Below are positions 25,681 to 33,956 of a DNA stretch of 64,000 bases, piece after piece; the stretch's first letter is position 1; each line of letters opens with the position of its first letter. The stretch spans positions 372,001-436,000 of the forward strand of contig JAEVZS010000002.1 of the NCBI GenBank assembly GCA_023392125.1, in the 5' to 3' direction. A model generated the notes under the pieces. The model was given only the letters and a program-made list of their open reading frames with translations. It did not search any database and was not told where the DNA came from. This stretch comes from Bacteroidota bacterium. Lineage in GTDB: Bacteria; Bacteroidota; Bacteroidia; Cytophagales; Cytophagaceae. The position numbers were made by a program, and so were the translations under genes.

Positions 25681-25760
25681 CTATCACCAAATAAAAAAAT
25701 ACTGTAAAAAAATAAACTTATCAAGTTCCTGATACCATAACCGGAGAGCATTGCAAAATG

Positions 25761-26702
25761 TTATCCCTTTTTGTTTTTCAGGAGTACCAGAAATACGCCC
25801 AGTATCATCAGAATGGCAGCCATGCCGATTTGTCGGGTAAATGGCTCGTCACCGATTATTGTTCCGATAAATACTGCTACAAAAGGATTGACATAAGCAT
25901 AGGTCGAAACCTTGCTTGGCGAACTGACTTTGAGCAGATATGCATAGGAACTGTAACCGATAATAGATCCGAAAATGATCAGATACAGATAGGCATAGAG
26001 AGATTCCATAGAAAATCGCTCCGGGTGAATATTAATGAACTCTCCCCGCATCCCTGCCACGATAAGCATAAAAGCTCCTCCGCAAAGCATCTGCATCGCA
26101 GTAGCAAGAATGATCGAAATCCCGGAATAGGCATTGACTGCATATAGTGATCCTATAGCCCAGCAGACTGTGGAGATAAAAACAGCCAGCAAGCCGCTTG
26201 TACTCAGCTGAGATTGGCTTCCCAGATCTGGCAGAATCAGTATTATCGTTCCGGCAAGGCCTAATAGTATGCCAAGAATTGTTTTGACATCAGGTAATCT
26301 CCCTTTATTCTTTAATATTACCAACAATACGATCCAGATTGGCTCAACAGTAATTAGTAAGGCTATTATTCCGGAAGGCAGCTTATCTGAAGCCCATACC
26401 ACTCCTCCGTTTCCCATCAGAAGCAGAAAAAAGCCTAATACGGCACTTTCTTTCCAGTGTCTGACAGAAGGGAATGTCGCCCCCGCTATACGAGCTCCGA
26501 CATACAGTATAAGTCCGGCGATCAGATAGCGTGTCGCCGCCATAAGAAAGGGCGGCAAGGTGGTTATAGCGATTTTGATGCTGTAATAGGTAGAGCCCCA
26601 TATGATGTAGACGGCGGCAAATGCGAGTAAAGCCATCAGGCGTTCCCGTTCAGGAATTCTAAGCCGGTTTTTCCATTCAGTAATAGATAATTGTCTGTCC
26701 AT
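25761..26702 (-). CDS. EamA/DMT-superfamily transporter with attenuator-like leader
   Basis: A 313-residue transporter with ten predicted membrane segments in two EamA repeats. WGSTYYSIKIAI (first helix) and YAYVNPFVAVFIGTIIGDEPF (ninth helix, Pro and Glu) are typical of the RhaT/YedA-like branch. Relatives export amino acids or metabolites; the substrate here is unknown. The gene starts about 40 bp after a strong terminator, which in turn follows a small ORF; a second such ORF-terminator unit lies before it. This suggests that expression depends on terminator readthrough, although a short promoter in the 40-bp gap is possible. Confidence 0.88.
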   Translation of the reverse strand: MDRQLSITEWKNRLRIPERERLMALLAFAAVYIIWGSTYYSIKIAITTLPPFLMAATRYLIAGLILYVGARIAGATFPSVRHWKESAVLGFFLLLMGNGGVVWASDKLPSGIIALLITVEPIWIVLLVILKNKGRLPDVKTILGILLGLAGTIILILPDLGSQSQLSTSGLLAVFISTVCWAIGSLYAVNAYSGISIILATAMQMLCGGAFMLIVAGMRGEFINIHPERFSMESLYAYLYLIIFGSIIGYSSYAYLLKVSSPSKVSTYAYVNPFVAVFIGTIIGDEPFTRQIGMAAILMILGVFLVLLKNKKG

Positions 26703-26745
26703 GCTTCTTATACATTATATTTTTATTTAGTTATCAGGCCAAAAA

Positions 26746-26772
26746 AAAGCCCGGTACGTAGGTCCGGGCTTT
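26746..26772 (-). terminator. Terminator A, 40 bp upstream of eamA-like gene (candidate attenuator)
   Basis: On the minus strand AAAGCCCGG pairs with CCGGGCTTT (9 bp, 9-nt loop) and is followed by eight T's. Its 5' arm CCCGGA can instead pair with TCCGGG located at the end of small ORF A (26806-26811), which would open the terminator. Confidence 0.8.
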
Positions 26773-26800
26773 CTATATACAGTAAGTTGACACCATACAT

Positions 26801-26887
26801 TCATTCCCGGAAGGCAATAAAAGGCTTCGGCACGCATACAATCAGCGCTGAAGAGGAAACCTGTACCGAAAAACTGAACGTTAGCAT
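26801..26887 (-). CDS. Small ORF A (28 residues), candidate leader peptide
   Basis: ATG to TGA frame of 29 codons whose peptide ends in CVPKPFIAFRE; it contains a run of three Ser codons. The stop codon lies 29 bp before terminator A. The segment CCGAAG (26825-26830) pairs with CTTCCGG at the ORF end (26807-26813), which is also the strand able to pair with the terminator, so 1:2, 2:3 and 3:4 foldings can be drawn as in classic attenuators. No clear codon bias names the effector. Translation is unproven. Confidence 0.4.
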   Translation of the reverse strand: MLTFSFSVQVSSSALIVCVPKPFIAFRE

Positions 26888-26918
26888 AAATTATTTTACT
26901 TGTTGTTTTATTAATAAA

Positions 26919-26945
26919 AAAACCCGGATAATAGTCCGGGTTTTT
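26919..26945. terminator. Terminator B between yajQ and small ORF A
   Basis: AAACCCGGA / TCCGGGTTT with a TAATAG loop and A/T runs on both sides. On the minus strand it ends the transcript carrying yajQ and small ORF B. Its stem sequence (CCCGGA...TCCGGG) resembles terminator A, consistent with a duplicated unit. Confidence 0.85.
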
Positions 26946-26975
26946 CTGGTATTGTTAGCCAAAACAAATCCGGAG

Positions 26976-27035
26976 TCATTTCTTGTCAGAAACCACTGGA
27001 AGGAAGTGCTTCGGTGCGTTTATTGTCTTTTGCAT
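26976..27035 (-). CDS. Small ORF B (19 residues), candidate leader peptide
   Basis: ATG to TGA frame MQKTINAPKHFLPVVSDKK. Like ORF A it has a xPKxF motif encoded by a CCGAAG-containing segment (27009-27014), and CTCCGG right after the stop codon (26970-26975) that can pair with the 5' arm of terminator B. It lies 70 bp after the yajQ stop. The resemblance to unit A suggests an old tandem duplication. Translation is unproven. Confidence 0.35.
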   Translation of the reverse strand: MQKTINAPKHFLPVVSDKK

Positions 27036-27105
27036 AACTTTACGTGCTGTAAATGTAAATATTTTTTCTGATACAACTATATGATCTGAAATTTTTTTGT
27101 GAAAA

Positions 27106-27597
27106 TCAGCTTTTCATATTCACAAATTGAAGAGGAATGCCATAATCCTTTGCCCGTAAAAGAGCGATAACGGACTGAAGATCATCAATTTTTTTTGCGG
27201 TGACTCTTACCATGTCATCCATTATCGCTGGAGTAACTTTAAGTTTAGAGTCTTTGATATCCTTGATTATTTTTTTTGCAATATCCTTTTCAACTCCTGT
27301 CTGGATACTGATATCTTTTCGGATCATACTTCCGGAGGCCACTTCTTCTTTGCCCAGATTCAGCGCTTTGGGATCTAGCCCCTGTTTGGCCATTCTGGTG
27401 CGAATAGCATCGATAATGTGCTCAAGGCGCATGGAGTTTTCTGTCAGAATCTGCAAAGAGTTATTTTTCTTGTCAAGGTCTATGGTACTCTTGCTGTCTC
27501 TGAAATCATAACGATTCAGAATGTCTTTTCTCGCTACATTGATTGCGTTGTCCAGCGTCTGAGGATCCAGTTTGTTGACAATGTCGAATGAGGGCAT
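27106..27597 (-). CDS. YajQ-family nucleotide-binding protein
   Basis: A 163-residue protein matching the YajQ/UPF0234 family from end to end: MPSFDIVNKLDPQTLDNAIN at the start, NRYDFRDSKSTIDLD, and the C-terminal DDLQSVIALLRAKDYGIPLQFVNMK. Two ferredoxin-like domains are expected. Some homologues bind cyclic di-GMP and affect transcription; whether this one does is unknown. Cytoplasmic. Divergent from phoH, with 282 bp between them. Confidence 0.93.
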   Translation of the reverse strand: MPSFDIVNKLDPQTLDNAINVARKDILNRYDFRDSKSTIDLDKKNNSLQILTENSMRLEHIIDAIRTRMAKQGLDPKALNLGKEEVASGSMIRKDISIQTGVEKDIAKKIIKDIKDSKLKVTPAIMDDMVRVTAKKIDDLQSVIALLRAKDYGIPLQFVNMKS

Positions 27598-27879
27598 AAA
27601 AGTAAGATTAATACTAAACTCTAAAATTAACCATTAGGACAACTTTTCAAAAGTAATTTATCCGATCTGGTAAAAACTTGTGAAATAATAGCGAATGGAG
27701 TTTCCTGATTTAACAGATCAACTATTTTTTAAATGTATGGTTATCAGTATGGCCGGTTTTTGGGGGTACGCTGCCTGGCAGGATCGGACATAAAAAAGGC
27801 AAAGAATATTGTTTTTTTTGTACCCTCCCGATACGAATTACGTTCATACAAACTAATACAACTTTTAACATTTTTGCTT

Positions 27880-29235
27880 ATGACTGCCGCTCAGAAATCT
27901 ACCACCAAAAAAGACAGGAAAATATACGTTCTTGATACGTCGGTCATTTTATATGATCATAATGCTGTCAACAGTTTTCAGGAAAATGACGTTGCTATTC
28001 CGATTACAGTGCTGGAAGAGCTGGATAACTTCAAGAAGGGTAATGATATAAAGAATTTTGAAGCGCGTGAGTTTATCCGTTTTCTGGATAGTCTTTCCGG
28101 TAAAAATCTTTTACAGGAATGGATTCCTTTAAGCGGAAAAGGCAAAGGGAACTTTAAAGTTATCATGAATACCCGTGGTACAAGGGAGATAAATGCTGAA
28201 ACTGTGTTTGATGACAAGAAAGCTGATCATAAAATTCTGAATGCTGCTATTGGTCTGCAGGCTGAAAATAAAACGCGGAAGGTTGTTCTGGTTACTAAGG
28301 ATATAAACCTGCGCCTGAAGGCCAAAGCATTGAATATACCTGCCGAAGATTATGAAACAGGCAAAATTAAGGATGTTGATAGTCTTTACTCCGGAAAAAC
28401 GCTGTTGGAAGATATCGATACCGAAATAATTAATGAACTATATGAGAAAGGACATTGCAGTATTGATGTCATTCCCAAGGAGCTTCGGATCCATAATCAT
28501 TACTTTATATTGAAGGGTCTTAAAAACTCAGCCTTAGCTTTTTATAACTCCGAAGAAAAGCGTCTGGAGCAGGTTGAGAAAAGATCGGTATATGGTATTA
28601 AGCCCCGTAATGCCGAACAGACTTTTGCCATCAATGCCATAATGAATCCCAATATTAAGCTGATCACTATTCAGGGAGTGGCAGGAACAGGTAAAACGCT
28701 CATCGCTCTTGCGGGATGTCTTGAGCAAAGAAAAAACGTAAAGCAGATATATCTGGCTAGGCCTATTGTGCCTCTGAGCAACAAAGATATAGGATATTTG
28801 CCGGGAGATATCAAGTCCAAGCTGAATCCGTATATGGAGCCATTGTTTGATAACCTGAAATTTATCCAGAATCAGTTCAATGAGACGGACAGCGATTATC
28901 AGCGTATTACAGAAATGATCAATAAGGAAAAGCTGGTTATCACTCCTCTTGCCTATATCAGGGGAAGGAGCTTGTCCAATATTGTGTTTATTGTGGATGA
29001 AGCTCAGAACCTTACCCCCCATGAAGTAAAGACCATTATTTCCAGAGCCGGTGAAAATACCAAGATCATATTTACCGGAGACATTTATCAGATTGATACT
29101 CCTTATCTTGATTCTCAGAGTAACGGTCTCTCCTATCTTATAGATCGTCTGCAAAATCAAAGCCTGTACGCACATATCACTCTGGAAAAAGGTGAACGTT
29201 CGGAACTGGCTAATCTGGCAAATGAATTACTATAA
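27880..29235 (+). CDS. PhoH-family ATPase with N-terminal PIN domain
   Basis: The PhoH2 type: a PIN-like RNase domain (about residues 15-150; KIYVLDTSVILYDHNAV and later VVLVTKDINLRLKAKAL carry the acidic residues) fused to a PhoH P-loop domain (GVAGTGKTLIAL Walker A, IVFIVDEAQNLTPHEVKTIISRAG Walker B, IIFTGDIYQID). Related proteins have been reported to act as RNA helicase/ribonucleases. The frame opens upstream at 27733, but the ATG at 27880 gives the normal N-terminus and 451 residues. Followed by an exceptionally strong terminator. Confidence 0.93.
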   Translation: MTAAQKSTTKKDRKIYVLDTSVILYDHNAVNSFQENDVAIPITVLEELDNFKKGNDIKNFEAREFIRFLDSLSGKNLLQEWIPLSGKGKGNFKVIMNTRGTREINAETVFDDKKADHKILNAAIGLQAENKTRKVVLVTKDINLRLKAKALNIPAEDYETGKIKDVDSLYSGKTLLEDIDTEIINELYEKGHCSIDVIPKELRIHNHYFILKGLKNSALAFYNSEEKRLEQVEKRSVYGIKPRNAEQTFAINAIMNPNIKLITIQGVAGTGKTLIALAGCLEQRKNVKQIYLARPIVPLSNKDIGYLPGDIKSKLNPYMEPLFDNLKFIQNQFNETDSDYQRITEMINKEKLVITPLAYIRGRSLSNIVFIVDEAQNLTPHEVKTIISRAGENTKIIFTGDIYQIDTPYLDSQSNGLSYLIDRLQNQSLYAHITLEKGERSELANLANELL

Positions 29236-29261
29236 CAGCTGGTCAGATATGAATTTGTAAT

Positions 29262-29300
29262 AAAGCTATGTCGAAAGCATTTTGCTTTCGACATAGCTTT
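29262..29300 (+). terminator. Very long perfect hairpin terminator after phoH
   Basis: An 18-bp perfect stem (arms 29262-29279 and 29283-29300, AAAGCTATGTCGAAAGCA and its complement) with a 3-nt loop, followed by TTTTGTGTTT. It is longer than the other terminators here. Confidence 0.88.
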
Positions 29301-29406
29301 TGTGTTTCACAGTTCTTGTCCGGTTCCTTTGATTGTTGAAAACTAATGGTGTCCGGAATCCCTAAATATCGTATCTTAGGCAGTTCGTCGCTGATTTTAA
29401 TTTATT

Positions 29407-31851
29407 TTGAAAGTCTGTATAGCCGAAAAACCGAGTGTTGCCAGAGAGATCGCTGATATTCTTGGAGCCAGAAACAGGAAAGACGGATATTTTGAGGGAA
29501 ATGGATATCAGGTTACCTGGACCTTCGGACATTTGTGTACGCTTAAAGAACCCGAAGATTATCATCCTCAGCTGAAATGGTGGCGACTGGATCATCTGCC
29601 GATTTTACCTCCCAGGTTTGGTATTAAGGAAATAGGTAATAAAGGTGTTGAAAAGCAGATTAAAACTATTGCACGCCTTGTCTCGGATGCCGAAGAAGTA
29701 ATTAACTGCGGAGATGCCGGTCAGGAAGGAGAAGTTATTCAGCGCTGGGTTCTGTCCTATGTCAAATGCAGCAAACCCGTCAAGAGATTATGGATTTCCT
29801 CACTCACTACGGAAGCTATTCAGGAAGGCTTTAAAAATCTTAAAGACAGCCAGCAATATGACCGGCTATATGCAGCAGGCAGCTCAAGAGCCATCGGTGA
29901 CTGGCTTCTGGGGATCAATGCAACAAGACTCTATACCTTAAAATTTGGAAAAGACCGGCAGGTGCTTTCCATTGGCAGAGTACAGACTCCTACCTTGGCG
30001 CTTATTGTAAACCGGTATCTGGAAATTCAGAATTTTAAGCCTGAGACTTATTGGGAGCTGAAAACCAGGTACAGAGATGTGCTCTTCTCCGCTAAAAACG
30101 GCAAATTTCAGTCAAAGGAAGAAGCTGAAGAAATCATTAGCCGGATTAAAGATTCCATTTTTACCATTTCGTCTTTTTCCAAGAAGAAAGGAAAGGAAAG
30201 TTCCCCCAGGCTTTTTGACCTGACATCGCTTCAGGTTGAGTGTAATAAGAAATTTGCTTTCTCCGCTGATCAGACGCTGAAGCTTGTTCAGTCTCTATAT
30301 GAAAAAAAGCTGGTTACCTATCCAAGAGTAGATACGACCTATCTTCCCTCGGATATGTATCCTAAAATCAAAGGGATCTTTTCTTCACTAGGCAATTACC
30401 AATCGCTGACAGAATCACTGCTGGGGAGCCCCGTCCGGAAATCAAAGCTTGTGTTTGATGATAAGAAAGTAACCGATCATCATGCTATTATACCGACAAA
30501 TGTAAAGGGACATGCAGGCGGACAGGAGGGACAGGTTTATGATCTGATTGTACGCCGTTTTCTTGCCGCTTTTTATCCGGATTGTATCATTTCCAAAACG
30601 GAAGTTGTCGGACTGGCTGATAAAACCGAGTTCAAGGCTACCGGCAAGCAGATTCTGGAACCTGGCTGGAGAACTGTATATACCGAAGATAAGGAGGAAA
30701 AAGAATCCGGAAAGAAAGAAGATGAAGAAGATGAGGATTCGGGGCAGATATTACCCGACTTTACGGAGGGGGAGAGCGGACCTCATGTACCTGAGCTCGC
30801 CGAAAAACAGACACGTCCTCCAAAGTACTATACGGAAGCAACTCTGTTAAGAGCGATGGAAACAGCAGGCAAGCAGGTTGCCGATGAAGAATTGAGGGAT
30901 CTGATGAAGGAGAACGGTATCGGGCGGCCTTCTACCAGAGCAAATATTATCGAAACTCTTTTTAAAAGGAATTATATCCGGAAAGAACGGAAAAATCTTC
31001 TTCCGACCATAACAGGAATTCAGCTGATTCAGACTATCAATTTTGAGTTGCTGAAATCGGCCGAACTTACCGGTAACTGGGAAAAGAAACTGAGGGATAT
31101 AGAGAAAGGTACTTTTGAAACTACTACGTTCCTGCAGGAAATGAAAGCTATGGTTAGCGATATCGTGCATCAGGTGAAAAATGCACGGAATGTACCCAGG
31201 ATAGAAACAGTCATTGTTGAACAGCCGGTTGCTTCGGGTAAAGGAAAAAAAGAGGGAAAAACGGACAATCTGCTTTGTCCCAGATGTAAAAAGGGCAATA
31301 TGCTTAAAGGAAAAAATGCGTATGGCTGTAGTGACTATAAAAATGGCTGTAAGCAGCTGATTCCTTTTGAATTGTTTGGTAAAAAACTGACCGATAAGCA
31401 GCTGATCAGTATTATCACAACAGGAAAATCGCCTGTTATTAAGGGGCTTAAGACTGACAATCGTACAGTGGAGGGGAAAATCGTTCTGAATGCGAATCAT
31501 GAACCGGAGCTTGAAGTAAAGGAACAGACAGCCCCTACTGACAAAAAAGGTGATAAGCAGATACGTCAATCCAATGACCTGTCCAGCGAAGCAGCTTTGT
31601 GTCCTGTGTGTAAGGGCATATTGCTTAAAGGTAAGACAGCTTATGGCTGCGCCAACTGGAAATCCGGGTGTACTTTCAGGGTGCCCATGGTTGTCAATAA
31701 TTTCGAAATCTCTGATCAGGTGCTTAAGATTCTTCTGAAGCAAAAAGTATATGGCCCGGTAATCAATCTGATTATTGATGAGCAAGGAGACAGCCGTCCG
31801 GGCAGAATAATTCTGGATGGTAATAATGGGTTTTCCATACTTCCGGATTAA
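29407..31851 (+). CDS. topB: DNA topoisomerase III with two C-terminal zinc-finger repeats
   Basis: Type IA topoisomerase of 814 residues that relaxes or decatenates DNA. Seen: KVCIAEKPSVAREIA at the start, the metal site NCGDAGQEGEVIQRW, LSIGRVQTPTLALI, the active-site region LVTYPRVDTTYL (nucleophile Tyr) and NGIGRPSTRANIIE. The C-terminus carries two similar zinc-binding modules (CPRCKKGNMLKGKNAYGC and CPVCKGILLKGKTAYGC) separated by about 90 residues. The start codon is TTG at 29407; the conserved N-terminus begins right there. The acidic triad reads D-x-G-x-E instead of D-x-D-x-E, as I recall for topB proteins of this phylum. An acidic Lys/Glu linker at about residue 435 is clade-specific. 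Confidence 0.93.
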   Translation: MKVCIAEKPSVAREIADILGARNRKDGYFEGNGYQVTWTFGHLCTLKEPEDYHPQLKWWRLDHLPILPPRFGIKEIGNKGVEKQIKTIARLVSDAEEVINCGDAGQEGEVIQRWVLSYVKCSKPVKRLWISSLTTEAIQEGFKNLKDSQQYDRLYAAGSSRAIGDWLLGINATRLYTLKFGKDRQVLSIGRVQTPTLALIVNRYLEIQNFKPETYWELKTRYRDVLFSAKNGKFQSKEEAEEIISRIKDSIFTISSFSKKKGKESSPRLFDLTSLQVECNKKFAFSADQTLKLVQSLYEKKLVTYPRVDTTYLPSDMYPKIKGIFSSLGNYQSLTESLLGSPVRKSKLVFDDKKVTDHHAIIPTNVKGHAGGQEGQVYDLIVRRFLAAFYPDCIISKTEVVGLADKTEFKATGKQILEPGWRTVYTEDKEEKESGKKEDEEDEDSGQILPDFTEGESGPHVPELAEKQTRPPKYYTEATLLRAMETAGKQVADEELRDLMKENGIGRPSTRANIIETLFKRNYIRKERKNLLPTITGIQLIQTINFELLKSAELTGNWEKKLRDIEKGTFETTTFLQEMKAMVSDIVHQVKNARNVPRIETVIVEQPVASGKGKKEGKTDNLLCPRCKKGNMLKGKNAYGCSDYKNGCKQLIPFELFGKKLTDKQLISIITTGKSPVIKGLKTDNRTVEGKIVLNANHEPELEVKEQTAPTDKKGDKQIRQSNDLSSEAALCPVCKGILLKGKTAYGCANWKSGCTFRVPMVVNNFEISDQVLKILLKQKVYGPVINLIIDEQGDSRPGRIILDGNNGFSILPD

Positions 31852-31908
31852 TTGCTGTATCCCTTCTGTTCTGAAAAATCTCCATTATCTGTTTATAAAA
31901 TGGTTTCC

Positions 31909-31939
31909 TGTCTATACAATACAGCAGTTGGTATAGACA
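31909..31939. repeat. 9-bp inverted repeat upstream of the Spy-like gene
   Basis: TGTCTATAC, 13-nt spacer, GTATAGACA, about 75 bp before the Spy-like start codon. There is no T run after it, so it is more likely an operator or RNA hairpin than a terminator for topB. Confidence 0.5.
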
Positions 31940-32013
31940 TGGCAGGTCATTTCGTGTTCATGCACCATTTTTGTTTTGGTACATAGCATGTATAACTAAA
32001 AAATGAATTGCTT

Positions 32014-32577
32014 ATGAAATCACTTAATTTCACTACTGTCGGAATCAGTATTCTGATCGTACTTAATATCTCAATGGCTGTCGTTCTTTTTACAGGGCAT
32101 TTCAAGAGGAACAAATTTAATCATGCCAAAGCAAAAACCATGGCTATGCATTCGAAAAGATCTGCTCATACCGGACCTGCCAGGCATAAGGAGCATCCTG
32201 CCCGGTTCAGAAAAAATGAATGCCTCAAAGTCGCCAATCTGACTGATGAGCAAAAGGAGAAAATTAAAGATCTGAACGGGACGCACCGCAACGAGATCAA
32301 AAAAATACGGACCCAAATGAAAGATCTAAGGAAAAAAGAACAGGAATTTGTACAAGGTGATAACGTGAATGAAAATCAGTTGGCTCTTTTAAGTGATGAG
32401 TTTGCTCAATATCAGAAGGATATATACAAGCTCAGACTGAATAACAGGCAAGCCATTCAAAATACGCTGACAGCAGAGCAAAAAGATGCGCTCGCTGGCT
32501 CTTCCTGCCGCTCAATTTTTGACCGTAAAGGCAGTTCAGGTTCCAGATTTTCTGCAAAACATAATAAGAACGGGTAA
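32014..32577 (+). CDS. Spy/CpxP-like periplasmic protein
   Basis: A 187-residue protein with a single N-terminal hydrophobic segment (residues ~8-28, uncleaved anchor or signal peptide), then a His/Lys-rich basic stretch, then a helical domain with two LTDEQ / LTAEQ motifs (NLTDEQKEKIKDL and TLTAEQKDAL), the mark of Spy/CpxP-type chaperones and metal-stress sensors. Start at 32014; a TTG two codons upstream is less likely. Such proteins bind unfolded envelope proteins or metals and are stress-induced. The inverted repeat at 31909-31939 could be the regulatory site. No cognate two-component system is next to it in this orientation. Confidence 0.75.
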   Translation: MKSLNFTTVGISILIVLNISMAVVLFTGHFKRNKFNHAKAKTMAMHSKRSAHTGPARHKEHPARFRKNECLKVANLTDEQKEKIKDLNGTHRNEIKKIRTQMKDLRKKEQEFVQGDNVNENQLALLSDEFAQYQKDIYKLRLNNRQAIQNTLTAEQKDALAGSSCRSIFDRKGSSGSRFSAKHNKNG

Positions 32578-32648
32578 AATAGCTGTTCTCTTCGGGTGCT
32601 TTAGTACTGGCGCTTCGAAAAAGAAATACGGTAAATTGTAATTTATAT

Positions 32649-32690
32649 AAAAGCCACGACGAAAGCTCTAGATTTTTAGTCGTGGCTTTT
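32649..32690. terminator. Bidirectional terminator between Spy-like gene and MacB-like operon
   Basis: AAAAGCCACGAC pairs perfectly with GTCGTGGCTTTT (12 bp, 18-nt loop); A and T runs on both sides allow it to end both converging transcripts. Confidence 0.88.
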
Positions 32691-32729
32691 ATTATTGGAA
32701 GTATCTTTCAAGCTGCTTTCGGATGGAGT

Positions 32730-33956
32730 TTACTCATACCGCAGCGCTTCAATGGGATTGAGATTGGCTGCTTTTCGTGAGGGATACCAGCCAAAAAAAA
32801 TACCAATGGAAATGGAAAATAAGAAGGAAAGTAAAACAGCGTCCGGTGTGATGCTGACTGGCCAGGAAAATACTTTATTGACAATGGCTGCTATGCTAAA
32901 GCCAAGCAGAATTCCGATGAAGCCACCTAAAAGCGAAATAACTACTGACTCAATCAGGAATTGTAACAGAACGTCATTTTTTCGGGCGCCAATGGCTCTG
33001 CGGATACCAATTTCCCGGGTACGCTCCGTAACTGAAACAAGCATGATGTTCATAATTCCTATCCCGCCTACCAGCAGAGAAATACCGGCGATAGCAGCCA
33101 GCAAAATGCTCATCGTCTGAGTAGTTGATCCCATGACAGAGGCAAACTCTGCCTGAGTACGAACAGAAAAATCATCTTCATCACCTGCCCGGATTTTATG
33201 ACGCTGACGCAAAAGCTCGGTAACTTCTATAGAAGCCTGATCAACACTCTCTTCATTAGCAGCAGAGGCGAGAATTTGCTGGAGACCGGTCTGGGTGGAA
33301 GCAGTCATACGTTTTCTGATCGTTGAAAACGGAGCAATGACAATATCATCCTGATCCTGTCCGAATGTATTCTGCCCCTTAGCTTCAAGAATTCCGACAA
33401 TTTTGAAAGGAGTTTTGTTGAGGCGAATGGTTTGTCCTGTAGCATCAGCGCCTTCGCCAAAAAGATTCTTAACAACCGTTTTACCAACCAGACAAACCTT
33501 GGCAGCTCCCCGGTCATCATTCGAAGAAAATACCTCTCCTGATTCTACAGAGAGATTTCGTATCGTCATATAATCCGGGTATACACCCATCACCGTTGTC
33601 GGGGCATTGAGGGAGGCCGCAACTGCCTGCACTCTTTGCTGTATAATTGGACTCACAGCTGCCACCGAAGGGCATTTTTCAGCAATCGCATGAGCGTCAT
33701 TCAGGGTCAGACGTTGTGAGCTTCCGGCATCTGTACGGGCTCCGCCCTGCATCCGGGAGCCGGGAAATACGATGATTACATTGGTCCCCAGACTGGATAT
33801 TTGCTTTTTGATATTCTCTTTGGAACCGGTTCCTACGGCAAGCATTGCTATAACTGAGCCCACTCCGATGATGATACCGAGCATGGTCAGAAGTGTGCGA
33901 AGCTTATTTTTAAGAAGAGAAATAAAGGCGATTTTTAATAAATTGCTATAATTCAT
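32730..33956 (-). CDS. MacB-like ABC transporter permease
   Basis: A 408-residue FtsX/MacB-type permease: one N-terminal membrane helix (LRTLLTMLGIIIGVGSVIAMLAVGTG), a large periplasmic domain (residues ~45-280), then three membrane helices with the signature VTERTREIGIRRAIGARKNDVLLQFLIESV. Unlike E. coli MacB the ATPase is a separate protein, encoded by the upstream gene, which overlaps by 11 bp. MacB-type permeases do not carry substrate through the membrane; they drive a tripartite pump by mechanotransmission. Last gene of the operon. Substrate unknown (peptides, antibiotics, lipids or haem-like molecules in relatives). Confidence 0.93.
   Translation of the reverse strand: MNYSNLLKIAFISLLKNKLRTLLTMLGIIIGVGSVIAMLAVGTGSKENIKKQISSLGTNVIIVFPGSRMQGGARTDAGSSQRLTLNDAHAIAEKCPSVAAVSPIIQQRVQAVAASLNAPTTVMGVYPDYMTIRNLSVESGEVFSSNDDRGAAKVCLVGKTVVKNLFGEGADATGQTIRLNKTPFKIVGILEAKGQNTFGQDQDDIVIAPFSTIRKRMTASTQTGLQQILASAANEESVDQASIEVTELLRQRHKIRAGDEDDFSVRTQAEFASVMGSTTQTMSILLAAIAGISLLVGGIGIMNIMLVSVTERTREIGIRRAIGARKNDVLLQFLIESVVISLLGGFIGILLGFSIAAIVNKVFSWPVSITPDAVLLSFLFSISIGIFFGWYPSRKAANLNPIEALRYE

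Noticed and set aside
25554..25751. A 65-residue minus-strand frame after the eamA-like gene, considered as another leader
   Set aside because: It reads straight through the terminator hairpin into the aldo-keto reductase gene in a different frame; no leader-like codon run.
26790..26880. Possible SRP (4.5S) RNA because of a CCGGAAGG segment
   Set aside because: The conserved tetraloop/internal-loop pattern around GCAGCC is missing and the segment is better explained by the small ORF and pairing arms.
26691..27071. A 126-residue plus-strand frame across the two terminators
   Set aside because: It runs through two strong hairpins and has a low-complexity, Cys/Leu/Phe-rich composition; no natural start or context.
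28534..29175. A 213-residue frame antisense to the PhoH-family gene
   Set aside because: Antisense shadow of conserved coding sequence, no family resemblance.
30847..31785. A 312-residue frame antisense to topB
   Set aside because: Opposite a strongly conserved gene; composition (Phe, His, Cys-rich) is typical of a shadow frame.
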